A program made the position numbers and the translations under genes. Below are positions 14,450 to 22,414 of a stretch of DNA of 41,006 nt, piece after piece (the stretch's first letter is position 1; each line of letters starts with the position of its first letter). Source of the DNA: Candidatus Brockarchaeota archaeon (lineage in GTDB: Archaea; Thermoproteota; EX4484-205; JAAOZP01); assembly GCA_017601345.1 (NCBI GenBank), contig JAFNIT010000011.1:1-41006 (forward strand). The letters are read 5' to 3'. The notes beneath the pieces were generated by a model. That model was not told the DNA's origin and did no database searches. It was given only the letters and a program-made list of their open reading frames with translations.

Positions 14450-16084
14450 ATGATGAGCATAAGAGGCTCTTCAGCACCTAGAGTTATACCTTCAATAATC
14501 CTTAAAGAGGGGAGCAAAAGAAGCTGTGAAAAAGAGGCTCAGCTTTACAACCTATTAGCTTCTGAAGTTATTTTTGAAACGGTTAGAACAGCCCTAGGCC
14601 CTCTAGGTTACAGGAAGATCCTCGTAGACACTTTTGGCGATACTACAATAACTGGTGATGGCGCAACCATATTAAGCGAGCTTGAGGTTGAGCACCCGGC
14701 TGCCAAGCTAATAGTGGACGCTGCAAAATCTCAAAACAAGGAAGTTGGAGACGGCGTAACAACTCTAGTCGTATTTACGCATCTCTTATTCAAAGAAGCA
14801 GACCTGCTTATGAAGCAGGGAATACATCCCTCTGTAATCCTCGACAATTATAATGAAGGAATGATAAAGGTGCTTGATTCCCTGAAGAAAGAGCTTGCAG
14901 CCAAGATTGATCTGAATAATACTGACTTATTGAAGAAGATAGTTCTTTCCGCGATACCTCTTTTTCTTAGTGCTGAAACTCGTGAAAAGCTTGCAGAAGT
15001 CTCCGTGAAGGCAGTAAGTAGGCTTGTAGATAAAGGCATTGATAATCCGAGAATGTTCGACGAGTACTTGAAAACCGAAAAGAAGAGCGGGGGCACTGTT
15101 TTAGATACTCAACTAGTAGAAGGCGTTGCCCTGGACAAGGAGATTGTGCATCCCGCAATGCCTAAGAGAATAGAGAATGCGAAGATAGCCTTACTGGACT
15201 TGCCCGTCGAAGTTAAGAAGACTGAGACCGATGAAAGACTAAAGTTTAGCAATGCTAAGATGATAAGGGAATTCCTCAAGACTGAGCAGAAAATGATGAG
15301 CGATATCGTTGAAAAGATAGCCGGGTTAGGAGTTAATGTTGTTTTCGTCCAAAAGGGTATAGACGACTTTGCACAATACTTATTGGCGAAAAAAGGAATA
15401 ATGGCTTTGAGAAGAGTAAAGAAATCTGACATGGAGAAGCTCTCACTTGCCACAGGTGCTAAAATAGTTAGCGTCCTAGATGATCTAAGCGAAGATAAGC
15501 TCGGTTTCGCAGGATTGGTGGAGGAGCGTAAGATAGGAGGGGAGAAATGGACGTTCGTCGAGAAGACTCCGAATAATGCTGTTCAAACAATTCTAGTCAG
15601 AGGCGAGAATGATAAGATCACTGATGAAGCGGAGAGAATAGTTAAGAACTGCATATCAATCCTCAGGACGCTTATCGAAGAGCCCTATGTTATTCCAGGC
15701 GGAGGAGCAGCAGAAATATTCATTGCACATAAGCTTGTTGAGATGGGCAGAGGTGGAAGAGAAGGGCTTGCGATGGAAGCTTTAAGCAGAGCTTTCGAAT
15801 CATTAGTCAAGCAGATAATATCTAACTCTGGTCAAGATCCAGAAGAGGTTTTAACAGTGCTTAAAGCGATGCACGCAGAGGGTAGGAAAACAATGTGCTT
15901 CGACGCTTCCCAGGGAAAGATCGTAGACGCGATTGAGAAAAACATCTTAGACTCATTCAGGGTGAAGAAGACAGCGTATTTATCAGCACTGGAGACAGCG
16001 TCGATGCTAATGAGGATTGACGACATCATAATGGCAGCAAAAATGAAGCCTCCCAAAGGGAAAGAAGGAGAAGAAGAGTATTAG
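14450..16084 (+). CDS. thsA: Divergent thermosome (group II chaperonin) subunit lacking the catalytic Asp
   Basis: A 544-residue chaperonin subunit. Group II hallmarks are clear: VRTALGPLGYRKILVD, TITGDGATILSELEVEHPAAK, EVGDGVTTLVVF, MPKRIENAKIALLD, VVFVQKGIDDFAQ, RRVKKSDMEKL, GGGAAEIFIA and RIDDIIMAAK. Unusual changes sit in the ATP site. The position of the catalytic aspartate (VERALNDAI-type motif in other thermosomes) reads ERIVKNCI, with Asn400. GDGTTT is GDGVTT (100-105), and TNDGATIL is TGDGATIL (68-75). The usual Met-Asp-Lys of the GPxGMDKM loop is Tyr-Arg-Lys. The C-terminus ends EGEEEY rather than a GGM tail. Start is ATG 14450 or the adjacent ATG 14453. RpoK and Alba genes follow on the same strand. 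Confidence 0.95.
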   Translation: MMSIRGSSAPRVIPSIILKEGSKRSCEKEAQLYNLLASEVIFETVRTALGPLGYRKILVDTFGDTTITGDGATILSELEVEHPAAKLIVDAAKSQNKEVGDGVTTLVVFTHLLFKEADLLMKQGIHPSVILDNYNEGMIKVLDSLKKELAAKIDLNNTDLLKKIVLSAIPLFLSAETREKLAEVSVKAVSRLVDKGIDNPRMFDEYLKTEKKSGGTVLDTQLVEGVALDKEIVHPAMPKRIENAKIALLDLPVEVKKTETDERLKFSNAKMIREFLKTEQKMMSDIVEKIAGLGVNVVFVQKGIDDFAQYLLAKKGIMALRRVKKSDMEKLSLATGAKIVSVLDDLSEDKLGFAGLVEERKIGGEKWTFVEKTPNNAVQTILVRGENDKITDEAERIVKNCISILRTLIEEPYVIPGGGAAEIFIAHKLVEMGRGGREGLAMEALSRAFESLVKQIISNSGQDPEEVLTVLKAMHAEGRKTMCFDASQGKIVDAIEKNILDSFRVKKTAYLSALETASMLMRIDDIIMAAKMKPPKGKEGEEEY

Positions 16085-16117
16085 CATAGCGATCAACAAT
16101 GTTAAGAAAGTTTAGAG

Positions 16118-16396
16118 TTGACTAATTTAAGAAACAGCATTGAGGAGAAGGTGGAAATTCTAAAAAGAAGGTTAACTAAGTTTGAGAAGGCGAGGATAAT
16201 AGGCTTAAGAGCTTTAGAGCTTTCTCTCGGAGCACCCCCGTTAATACCTGTCGACCAGAATGGTGGAAGAATGAGCACGATTGAAATAGCTAAGCGAGAA
16301 GTTGAGAAGAAGGCCCTCCCATTAATAATCGGTAGGAGGATGCCCGATAACACTTATGTATACATACCCTTAAGCGAGCTAGAGGTAGAGGATTAA
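16118..16396 (+). CDS. rpoK: DNA-directed RNA polymerase subunit K (Rpo6)
   Basis: A 92-residue homologue of eukaryotic RPB6 and bacterial omega. The conserved core RLTKFEKARIIGLRALELSLGAPP is followed by STIEIAKREVEKKALPLIIGRRMP. The subunit wraps the largest subunit and helps assemble RNA polymerase. A short insertion (LIPVDQNGGRM) separates the two core halves. The start shown is TTG at 16118; no ATG fits, and GTG 16151 would trim the poorly conserved N-terminus. It lies 33 bp after the thermosome gene and is probably co-transcribed. Confidence 0.92.
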   Translation: MTNLRNSIEEKVEILKRRLTKFEKARIIGLRALELSLGAPPLIPVDQNGGRMSTIEIAKREVEKKALPLIIGRRMPDNTYVYIPLSELEVED

Positions 16397-16520
16397 ACCT
16401 TATTCTATAAACCCGTTGGTTTTTAGAAAGCATGTGCAGTATATTCTTCCTAAAAGAAAGATTTTTATTCAAGTTAAATGAGCTAACTCTTGCTAAAAAG
16501 AGGAGGTGTAAAGAAGAACC

Positions 16521-16820
16521 ATGTGTGCACAAACCACTGGACCTTTGCCTAACGTAGTACTAGTCGGAAAGAAACCTGCACTAGTCTATGCGGTTGCAGC
16601 ACTGATGCAATTAACATCAGAGCAGAATGAAGTCGTTCTCAAGGCTAGGGGAAGGGCAATATCCAAGGCTGTAGACGTTGTTGAAATACTGAAAAGAAGA
16701 TTCCTGGGAAACCAGATGCTTCTGAAAAACATCCAGATAGGTACCGAAACATTCCAGACGCCAGACAACAGGCAGAGGTTCATATCGACAATAGAGATCA
16801 CGATTTCGAAGACATCTTAG
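16521..16820 (+). CDS. albA: Alba chromatin protein
   Basis: A 99-residue DNA/RNA-binding protein. It has the hallmark VLVGKKPALVYAVAALMQ with the paired lysines that contact DNA and are the target of acetylation in Sulfolobus, then KARGRAISKAVDVVEILKRRF and the C-terminal hairpin. Alba dimers coat chromosomal DNA and bind RNA. A strong GGAGGTG ribosome site (about 16502) lies 12 nt before the ATG, so this abundant protein has a leader, unlike many genes here. Downstream T-rich runs (16848-16880) may end transcription. Confidence 0.95.
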   Translation: MCAQTTGPLPNVVLVGKKPALVYAVAALMQLTSEQNEVVLKARGRAISKAVDVVEILKRRFLGNQMLLKNIQIGTETFQTPDNRQRFISTIEITISKTS

Positions 16821-16881
16821 AGAGCCATTTAAGTAAACCATCAGAATTGTTTTTATACCAATTCTTCCAAAATAGTGATTT

Positions 16882-17379
16882 TTATCGAAGCTTCTTAACC
16901 ATCAGTAATCCTGTTGTCCCATCAAGATAATAGTGGGGGAGTTCTCTCACTATCTTGTACCCGAGTTTCTTGTAAAGTCTAATCGCATTCTCGTTATTAA
17001 TCCTAACCTCGAGATAACTTTCGTCAATAGAATTGCGGATCATTTCTTCTAGAACGGATTTCATCAGCATAGTACCTATACCCCTCCCGTGAAAAGGCTT
17101 CTTGACTGCGAGACTCACAATATGACCCTTTCTTATTATGGAAAATCCTCCTTCAGAGGGAAAGCCCGTCTCTATCCTACAAATAACGTAGCCAATAACT
17201 TCATTGGTTTTAGCAAGGACTGCAATAAGAAAATAGTTGGGAAATCTTTCAAGCAAATCCATGAAGAAAGACGGAGGATAATTTTCAGGTAACTCTGACC
17301 TGTTTATCTCGATAACGCTTGGAAGATTATCCGGCTCCGCATGCTTGATGATAACCTCATCAGTCATGGGAGTGAACAT
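16882..17379 (-). CDS. GNAT-family N-acetyltransferase (RimI-like)
   Basis: About 165 residues of the GNAT fold. HIVSLAVKKPFHGRGIGTMLM contains the acetyl-CoA pyrophosphate loop (RGIGTML), and LEVRINNENAIRLYKKLGYK is the typical C-terminal motif B of RimI/ArdA1-type N-terminal acetyltransferases. Archaeal members acetylate protein N-termini, including Alba in Sulfolobus. I place the start at ATG 17379 because a TTTTAAATA box (17401-17409) is centred 26 nt upstream; a GTG at 17388 and an ATG at 17367 are alternatives. The gene follows the LarA-like gene on the same strand but has its own promoter. Confidence 0.9.
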   Translation of the reverse strand: MFTPMTDEVIIKHAEPDNLPSVIEINRSELPENYPPSFFMDLLERFPNYFLIAVLAKTNEVIGYVICRIETGFPSEGGFSIIRKGHIVSLAVKKPFHGRGIGTMLMKSVLEEMIRNSIDESYLEVRINNENAIRLYKKLGYKIVRELPHYYLDGTTGLLMVKKLR

Positions 17380-17400
17380 ACAGTTCACGAATAATAAGCC

Positions 17401-17409
17401 TATTTAAAA
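17401..17409 (-). promoter_or_regulatory. TATA box of the GNAT gene
   Basis: TTTTAAATA on the minus strand immediately after the stop of the upstream LarA-like gene, centred 26 nt before ATG 17379. This supports a leaderless transcript from that ATG. Confidence 0.55.
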
Positions 17410-17412
17410 CCA

Positions 17413-18444
17413 TTACGTCTCTCCGCCCATCTTAAACCCTTTCTTTAACCTGATGGAAGCGAAGGGGGCATGAGTTACAATGCCAGTTTTCGAACCCTTT
17501 GGAAGAAAAAGCCTAGAAGCCTTGTAAGCGTCAAGAAGAGTTTCATACGCTTTACAGTCTATCATCATTTTTAGAAGTGGCTCAGGTGTTGCTGAAACAA
17601 AATGCACAGCCTTATCTTTAAGCAAGCTTTTACATAAAGCAATGTATTGAAGAATGAGAGGCATCTCAGAAATATTCTTTAAAAACAGCTCTGGATCCAA
17701 GCCTAAACCCTTCGTCCCCTCCGCAATCAATAAAATTCTGTCGCATTCGCAATCCCGCAAGCAATTAGGGAATATGCTTAAAGCCCTGCTTAAGGACTCG
17801 TCGAAGGGACCCCCGCCTGCAGATATTAATAGTAACTCGACGAACGGGTTTAAGCCAGCTGTTGAGAACTCTCGTTTAAAATTATTCAATATCTCATAAG
17901 CTTCAACAAGATTATTTGCTGAAAGAATCCCGGAATCCCCGGCCCAAGGGGCGAGCATGATAAGCTTCAGGTCGACTTGTTTCTCAAGGTCGTTCAAGTA
18001 GTTTTTGAGACTAAGAACACCCTCAGATTTAGAAGTATCTAAAAGATTCGCTTTAAAGTCTCTCCACAATGTCGGGTAAAACGGTAGAAGATTCTCACCC
18101 AATCCTCTAAACTCTATTAAAGGGTCTAAGTGCGGGCGACTAAGCAAACAGGCAGATTTGAACGAAAGATTTTCATTCGGATCCTTGTTAAACATATCGA
18201 AGCAAACCAGCTCCATTAAGTTTTCACTAATGTTTTTTCTAAGAAAAACCTTTACTTGAACAGGTAGTGTTGGATCTATTAGTAACAGTCTCCCTTCTCT
18301 GGATGATGTTTTTAAAACATTGTTCAACTCTTGATAATTAGGAAAACCAATATTCAACCTTGTTGGAAAAACCCATGCTAAGTCTTCATGATCAATCTTA
18401 ATGCTTATGCTCGTTGAACCATACGGTAGCCAGACTGCCGGCAA
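17413..18444 (-). CDS. Divergent LarA/DUF2088-like protein
   Basis: A 343-residue cytosolic protein. The opening VWLPYGSTSISIKIDHEDL resembles the LPYG...L start of LarA (nickel-pincer lactate racemase) proteins. The block GGGPFDESLSRALSIF followed by CDRILLIAEGTKGLG matches the LarA C-terminal GGxPxDxNLYQAxKAL and ILVAECxxGLG region. The middle of LarA, with the HHAGG-type histidines and the lysine that carries the nickel cofactor, is not recognisable, so this may be a non-racemase paralogue. The start is TTG, preceded by TAGGAG 9 nt upstream. No lar maturation genes (larB, larC, larE) are in the window. Confidence 0.5.
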   Translation of the reverse strand: MPAVWLPYGSTSISIKIDHEDLAWVFPTRLNIGFPNYQELNNVLKTSSREGRLLLIDPTLPVQVKVFLRKNISENLMELVCFDMFNKDPNENLSFKSACLLSRPHLDPLIEFRGLGENLLPFYPTLWRDFKANLLDTSKSEGVLSLKNYLNDLEKQVDLKLIMLAPWAGDSGILSANNLVEAYEILNNFKREFSTAGLNPFVELLLISAGGGPFDESLSRALSIFPNCLRDCECDRILLIAEGTKGLGLDPELFLKNISEMPLILQYIALCKSLLKDKAVHFVSATPEPLLKMMIDCKAYETLLDAYKASRLFLPKGSKTGIVTHAPFASIRLKKGFKMGGET

Positions 18445-18537
18445 TTCTTCACGCTCCTAAGGCAAGGAAGAAATAATACTGTTATGGTTTAAACTTTAAC
18501 TTTCTTATCAAATATGTTTGACAATGAGTGAAAAAGG

Positions 18538-18544
18538 TTAAATA
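18538..18544 (+). promoter_or_regulatory. TATA box of the 18569 coiled-coil gene
   Basis: TTAAATA centred 28 nt before ATG 18569, consistent with a leaderless mRNA. The 124-bp gap with the divergent LarA-like gene holds no other recognisable feature. Confidence 0.5.
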
Positions 18545-18568
18545 GTATTAAGTAAGTAATTAGACTGT

Positions 18569-19000
18569 ATGTTTAGCTGGGAGTCAGATTTCGAGGAGGC
18601 TGTTAAGACAATAAATATTTACAGCAAAAAACTTCAGACGCTAAAGACCCTTAAGGAGAGCGGAAAGGTATCAGATAGGACGGCAGAATTCCTCCAAAAA
18701 GAATTTGACAATTATGTTAAGGCCATTGAAGCAAGAAAGCAGACAGTATTAGAGAGGTTGGAAGTCAGAATTAAAGAAGTACAGCAACAGATAGATATTA
18801 TTGAAAAACTGTTAGCAAACAACGAGGTCAGGTTTTCAGCCCAAGAAATTACAGAGGACAGATACACTAAGATAGCCACAGCGTTAAACTATGCCTTGGA
18901 GGAGAGTAGGAACGAGTATGAGAGCCTTAGGGAAGCAATAGCAATCCTCAGTAGGCTTCCCGAGCTTATCAGTCGGAGCGAGGCCACTGAACGTCGGTAG
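18569..19000 (+). CDS. Conserved-looking coiled-coil protein, function unknown
   Basis: A 143-residue, soluble, mostly helical protein. Residues about 8-85 form a long coiled coil (VKTINIYSKKLQTLKTLKE, later LEVRIKEVQQQIDIIEKLL), and a second helical hairpin lies at about 95-135. No catalytic motif, signal peptide or membrane segment is present. The last 32 bp overlap the convergent gene at 18969-19322. I do not recognise the family. Structural, scaffold or chromatin roles are all possible. Confidence 0.6.
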   Translation: MFSWESDFEEAVKTINIYSKKLQTLKTLKESGKVSDRTAEFLQKEFDNYVKAIEARKQTVLERLEVRIKEVQQQIDIIEKLLANNEVRFSAQEITEDRYTKIATALNYALEESRNEYESLREAIAILSRLPELISRSEATERR

Positions 19001-19322
19001 GTTCCGTTTCTCTGGATACTTTCTCAAGCCTTATACCCTTGTCGAAGACAAGCTCATAAATCTGGTTTATCTGAGGGCTCCCCAGAGCCCTATACTCCTT
19101 CTCCGTAAGGTATACTATCAGCCTCGGAGTACCATACTTGGGAACCAGCCCGGCTTGCTGCAGGCCGCTTAATAACCCCCTGACCATCTGCTGCGCGTAT
19201 AAAACGTCCTCAGAGGACTTGTCGAGAACACCAGAGGGAGCTATAGATGTGAAGTCAACTCTCACACCCGGCTCCCCCTCCACGTCAACACTTCCTATAA
19301 ACGTAACCTTAACCCTGACCAT
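18969..19322 (-). CDS. Conserved-looking small protein, function unknown
   Basis: A 117-residue protein with alternating strands and a central helix (YAQQMVRGLLSGLQQAGLV). It starts with a short strand pair (VRVKVTFIGSVDVEGEPGV) and contains PRLIVYLTEKEYRALG. It has no cysteine cluster or membrane segment. An SD-like GGAG precedes ATG 19322. The 3' end overlaps the coiled-coil gene by 32 bp, and the 5' side diverges from the synthase gene at 19387. I cannot name the family. Confidence 0.6.
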   Translation of the reverse strand: MVRVKVTFIGSVDVEGEPGVRVDFTSIAPSGVLDKSSEDVLYAQQMVRGLLSGLQQAGLVPKYGTPRLIVYLTEKEYRALGSPQINQIYELVFDKGIRLEKVSRETEPTDVQWPRSD

Positions 19323-19386
19323 TCGGTTTACTCTCCATCGTCACCACTTAATAAAGTTAATTTAATAAAAAGGGTCCAGAGTATAG

Positions 19387-20757
19387 TTGTTGACTTACAG
19401 TACGGAAAACTTTTTTAAGCAAAGCACTTTGGCTAAAAGCAAAATGCTCGAGAAGGACTGTTTTGAAAACAATGAGGAAGCAAAGAGAAGGGTTGTTGAA
19501 AACCTTGTCAGCTTAAGCAAGCAGAAGTATGATCCTGAGTCTTGGGAGAAGCTTAGAATAATGCTTTACCCTCCTAGGAAGCTGGATGTGAACATTATCA
19601 TAGACGATTCTACTCTTAGAGAAGGCCTTCAAATGGCGGGTTTGACAACGCCTACTGCTGAAGACATGGCGGAGATAGGTAGGCTCCTATTCGAGATAGG
19701 TGTTGAGAGAATAGAGGTCATGACATATACCGACACCGATAAGGAGGCGATAAGAATAATGGTGGACAACGGTTTGGGAGATATCCTTGCAGGATGGAGC
19801 AGGGCAGATAAGAGAGATATAGATGCTGTTCTAGAATTGGGTTTGAAGCAAATCGGAATAAGCCATCCTGTATCATACTATCATTTTGCAAAATGGCCTG
19901 GGGAGCATGTTCGCAACCTTACGATGAGAGTTGTTGAAGCCGTTGAGTACGCTGTTGACCACGGGTTAAGAGTATTCGTTCACGGTGAGGACAGTACTAG
20001 GGCAGATTGGGATTTCGAGAAAAAGTTTGTCAACGCGGTTGCGGAAGCAGGCGCAGAGGTCTACAGAATATGCGACACTGTGGGCGTAGGATGTTCTCTA
20101 CCCGACTATCCTCTTCCAAACGGCATACCTGCCAAGATAAGGGCTTTGAAAAGGGAGACTAAGATAAAGAATTTAGAAATACATGCTCACGATGACCTGG
20201 GAAACGCTGTCGAGAACACCATGGCTGCGATAAGAGCAGCCTCAGGACTCTATGAAAACTTTTACGCCAGCACGACATTCCTAGGCATAGGAGAGAGATC
20301 GGGTAATGCCGAGACTGAGAAGATAATGCTAAACCTGTATATTCACCATGGTGTTGAAAAGTGGAATCTGTTTCTCTTAAGGGAGACTGCGAACTTCATA
20401 TCCACAGCTTTAAACTACCATCTTCCGACTAACAAGGCGATAGTTGGAGACTCTGCGTTTGCACATGAGTCAGGCATTCACTTGCACGGTATAAAAATAG
20501 CCCCCGTAATCTACGAAGTCTTTCCGCCAGAGCTTGTTGGACAGACTAGGAAGATTATAATAGGTAGGAGAACTGGAAAACACGGTATAATGATGAAGCT
20601 TAAGGAACTGGTTGATCATGAGGTGGATGAGGAAGACCCTAGGTTGAAGAGGCTCGTGGAACTAGTTAGGAACACCCTGCTTAGAGTGGATAGGAAATAC
20701 TACCTCACTGAAGAGGAGTTTAAGAAGCTCGCTGCTGAAGCGGGTTTTAAGATTTAA
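19387..20757 (+). CDS. HMGL-like carbon-carbon synthase resembling Re-citrate/homocitrate synthase
   Basis: A 456-residue TIM-barrel synthase of the DRE-TIM family. It has IIIDDSTLREGLQ, HGEDSTRADWDF, YRICDTVGVGCSLP, LEIHAHDDLGNAVENTMA and LGIGERSGNAETE, which supply the catalytic Arg, Asp and metal-binding HAH. The block RICDTVGVG..PDYPLP..IPAKIRALKRE and the length near 450 are closer in my recollection to Re-citrate synthase than to LeuA, and there is no LeuA allosteric domain. It would condense an acyl-CoA with a 2-oxo acid. The TTG start is supported by a TTTAATAA box (19361-19368); ATG 19444 is an alternative. Its 3' end overlaps pheT by 11 bp. Confidence 0.8.
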   Translation: MLTYSTENFFKQSTLAKSKMLEKDCFENNEEAKRRVVENLVSLSKQKYDPESWEKLRIMLYPPRKLDVNIIIDDSTLREGLQMAGLTTPTAEDMAEIGRLLFEIGVERIEVMTYTDTDKEAIRIMVDNGLGDILAGWSRADKRDIDAVLELGLKQIGISHPVSYYHFAKWPGEHVRNLTMRVVEAVEYAVDHGLRVFVHGEDSTRADWDFEKKFVNAVAEAGAEVYRICDTVGVGCSLPDYPLPNGIPAKIRALKRETKIKNLEIHAHDDLGNAVENTMAAIRAASGLYENFYASTTFLGIGERSGNAETEKIMLNLYIHHGVEKWNLFLLRETANFISTALNYHLPTNKAIVGDSAFAHESGIHLHGIKIAPVIYEVFPPELVGQTRKIIIGRRTGKHGIMMKLKELVDHEVDEEDPRLKRLVELVRNTLLRVDRKYYLTEEEFKKLAAEAGFKI

Positions 20758-22414
20758 AATATTTGGTTAGGAAAGGATTGAGATCTAACTCGAACCCAGC
20801 GACAGGATTTTCTAAACCGTTTAACTCGAGAACCTCAGGGTGAATTTCACCTAACACTCCTATTGGTTTATCGTCATAGATAATGCTCGCAGCCCTTCCA
20901 GACATGAACATGGGGTCGTCACTCTTCTCCAAGGACGGGTTTTCAGTACCCAAGCTATTCAACAGGCTGAGGACAACAGCCTTAGCCTCCGAAAAGGAAG
21001 CTGAAGAATGTGCAGAAACACCTGCAATGGAAAGCCTTATAGAGAATCCCTTATCGCCTTCTGCTTTCACAATGGGTCCCGTCTCGAAGATTCTTTGAGG
21101 ATATTTCTCATGCCTGCTTACAGACAGGTCCCATATTAAGCATGGTAGTAGAGAATCCCTTAACATCGTAAGCTCCGTGCTTGAGGAATCCGCTAGCCTA
21201 ACCCTCTCTGCAACCGGCCTCCTAACCCTATGATAATTCTTCTCCTCGCTTGTTATTATGAAGTTGAAAACCTCTGTGTATCCGAGGCCGATCATAACCA
21301 TCCTAACTTTATCCTGTAAAATAGTCTCAGGATGTTTAGAACCTATGGTGACTGACTTGGGATAAGTAGGCGTGAGCCTCCATAATCCGTATCCTATTGC
21401 AACTTCTTCAACGAGGTCGACTTTATGCATTATATCAACCCTGTATGGAGGGATACCCACGTGGAAGGTTTCTCCATCGTTCCTAACGGAGAACCTGCAC
21501 TTCAAAAGGCTTCTGTATATTTCCGTATTGTCTAGATCTTCCCCCAAGAGAGAGTTTATGTAACCTGCTTCAACACTCATTTCACGTAGTTTGAAATCCG
21601 GATATGTTTTCACAGAACCATCTTGATAAAGTATTCTAACGGTCTCTATGCTACCACCCATATCGCTTAAAGCGTAAAGAAGTATATTGAGAGCTCTCGA
21701 TGCATAATACTCGTCTAAGGCAGTAACGTCTATGAAAAGATTCCTAGTCTCAGGGGTTAGCCTAGTAAGCTCCGAGTTTATTATAGGCGGGAACGATAAA
21801 ACCTCTTCTGTCGAATCGATTATCAGAGGATACTTGTCAAAGCTCTTGATTATATGACCGTATTCCACACCTTTATCGACCTCGTTGAGAATCTGATTTA
21901 GCGTCATGCTCCTATCCATTCCAAGGGGCTTGAAGGAAGTCTTCTCGGGATCTGCAGCAATATAGTACACTGGCGGCTTAATCTTATCTAAGTCGTGAAT
22001 ACCGATCGAAACTTTCCTCCGATTCCTCCCAATCCCTTGGTGGAGAACTTCTTGGATATTGATTATCTCCTTCAAATCCTCCTCAGACAATTGGATGTTT
22101 CTGACAACGGCGGAGCATAAGACACCCCTTATGGCTTTCAATTCCTCGTTGAAGTAGAAGTCTATTTTCGGTTCTGCAACATTAATCTCAGGATATCCTA
22201 GCTTAATTTCTAAGAAGCCTGCGTATGCCCTTGCTATTCCGGGATGACTGGAGAAGTCTGGACGATTCGGATTATACTCTATTTTAACGAAATTCTCCCC
22301 AACGTCTTCTATGTCTGTAGCCAGCCAGGGGAGATCGTTAACGAGCTGTTTCAAATCAACTTCTATTCCTAGGAATCTACTGATCCTTTCCGGGTAAACC
22401 TCTATCACAGGCAT
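20747..22414 (-). CDS. pheT: Phenylalanine-tRNA ligase beta subunit
   Basis: A 555-residue archaeal/eukaryotic-type beta subunit. It starts directly with the B1-like segment ([15 protein letters not shown]), has [20 protein letters not shown], the B3/B4 and B5 domains ([34 protein letters not shown]) and a C-terminal catalytic-like core ([33 protein letters not shown]). The bacterial tRNA-binding EMAP and ferredoxin-like extensions are absent, as expected for archaea. The start codon lies within the last 10 bp of pheS, so the two subunits are translationally coupled. It forms the alpha2beta2 enzyme that charges tRNA-Phe. Confidence 0.96.
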   Translation of the reverse strand: MPVIEVYPERISRFLGIEVDLKQLVNDLPWLATDIEDVGENFVKIEYNPNRPDFSSHPGIARAYAGFLEIKLGYPEINVAEPKIDFYFNEELKAIRGVLCSAVVRNIQLSEEDLKEIINIQEVLHQGIGRNRRKVSIGIHDLDKIKPPVYYIAADPEKTSFKPLGMDRSMTLNQILNEVDKGVEYGHIIKSFDKYPLIIDSTEEVLSFPPIINSELTRLTPETRNLFIDVTALDEYYASRALNILLYALSDMGGSIETVRILYQDGSVKTYPDFKLREMSVEAGYINSLLGEDLDNTEIYRSLLKCRFSVRNDGETFHVGIPPYRVDIMHKVDLVEEVAIGYGLWRLTPTYPKSVTIGSKHPETILQDKVRMVMIGLGYTEVFNFIITSEEKNYHRVRRPVAERVRLADSSSTELTMLRDSLLPCLIWDLSVSRHEKYPQRIFETGPIVKAEGDKGFSIRLSIAGVSAHSSASFSEAKAVVLSLLNSLGTENPSLEKSDDPMFMSGRAASIIYDDKPIGVLGEIHPEVLELNGLENPVAGFELDLNPFLTKYFKS

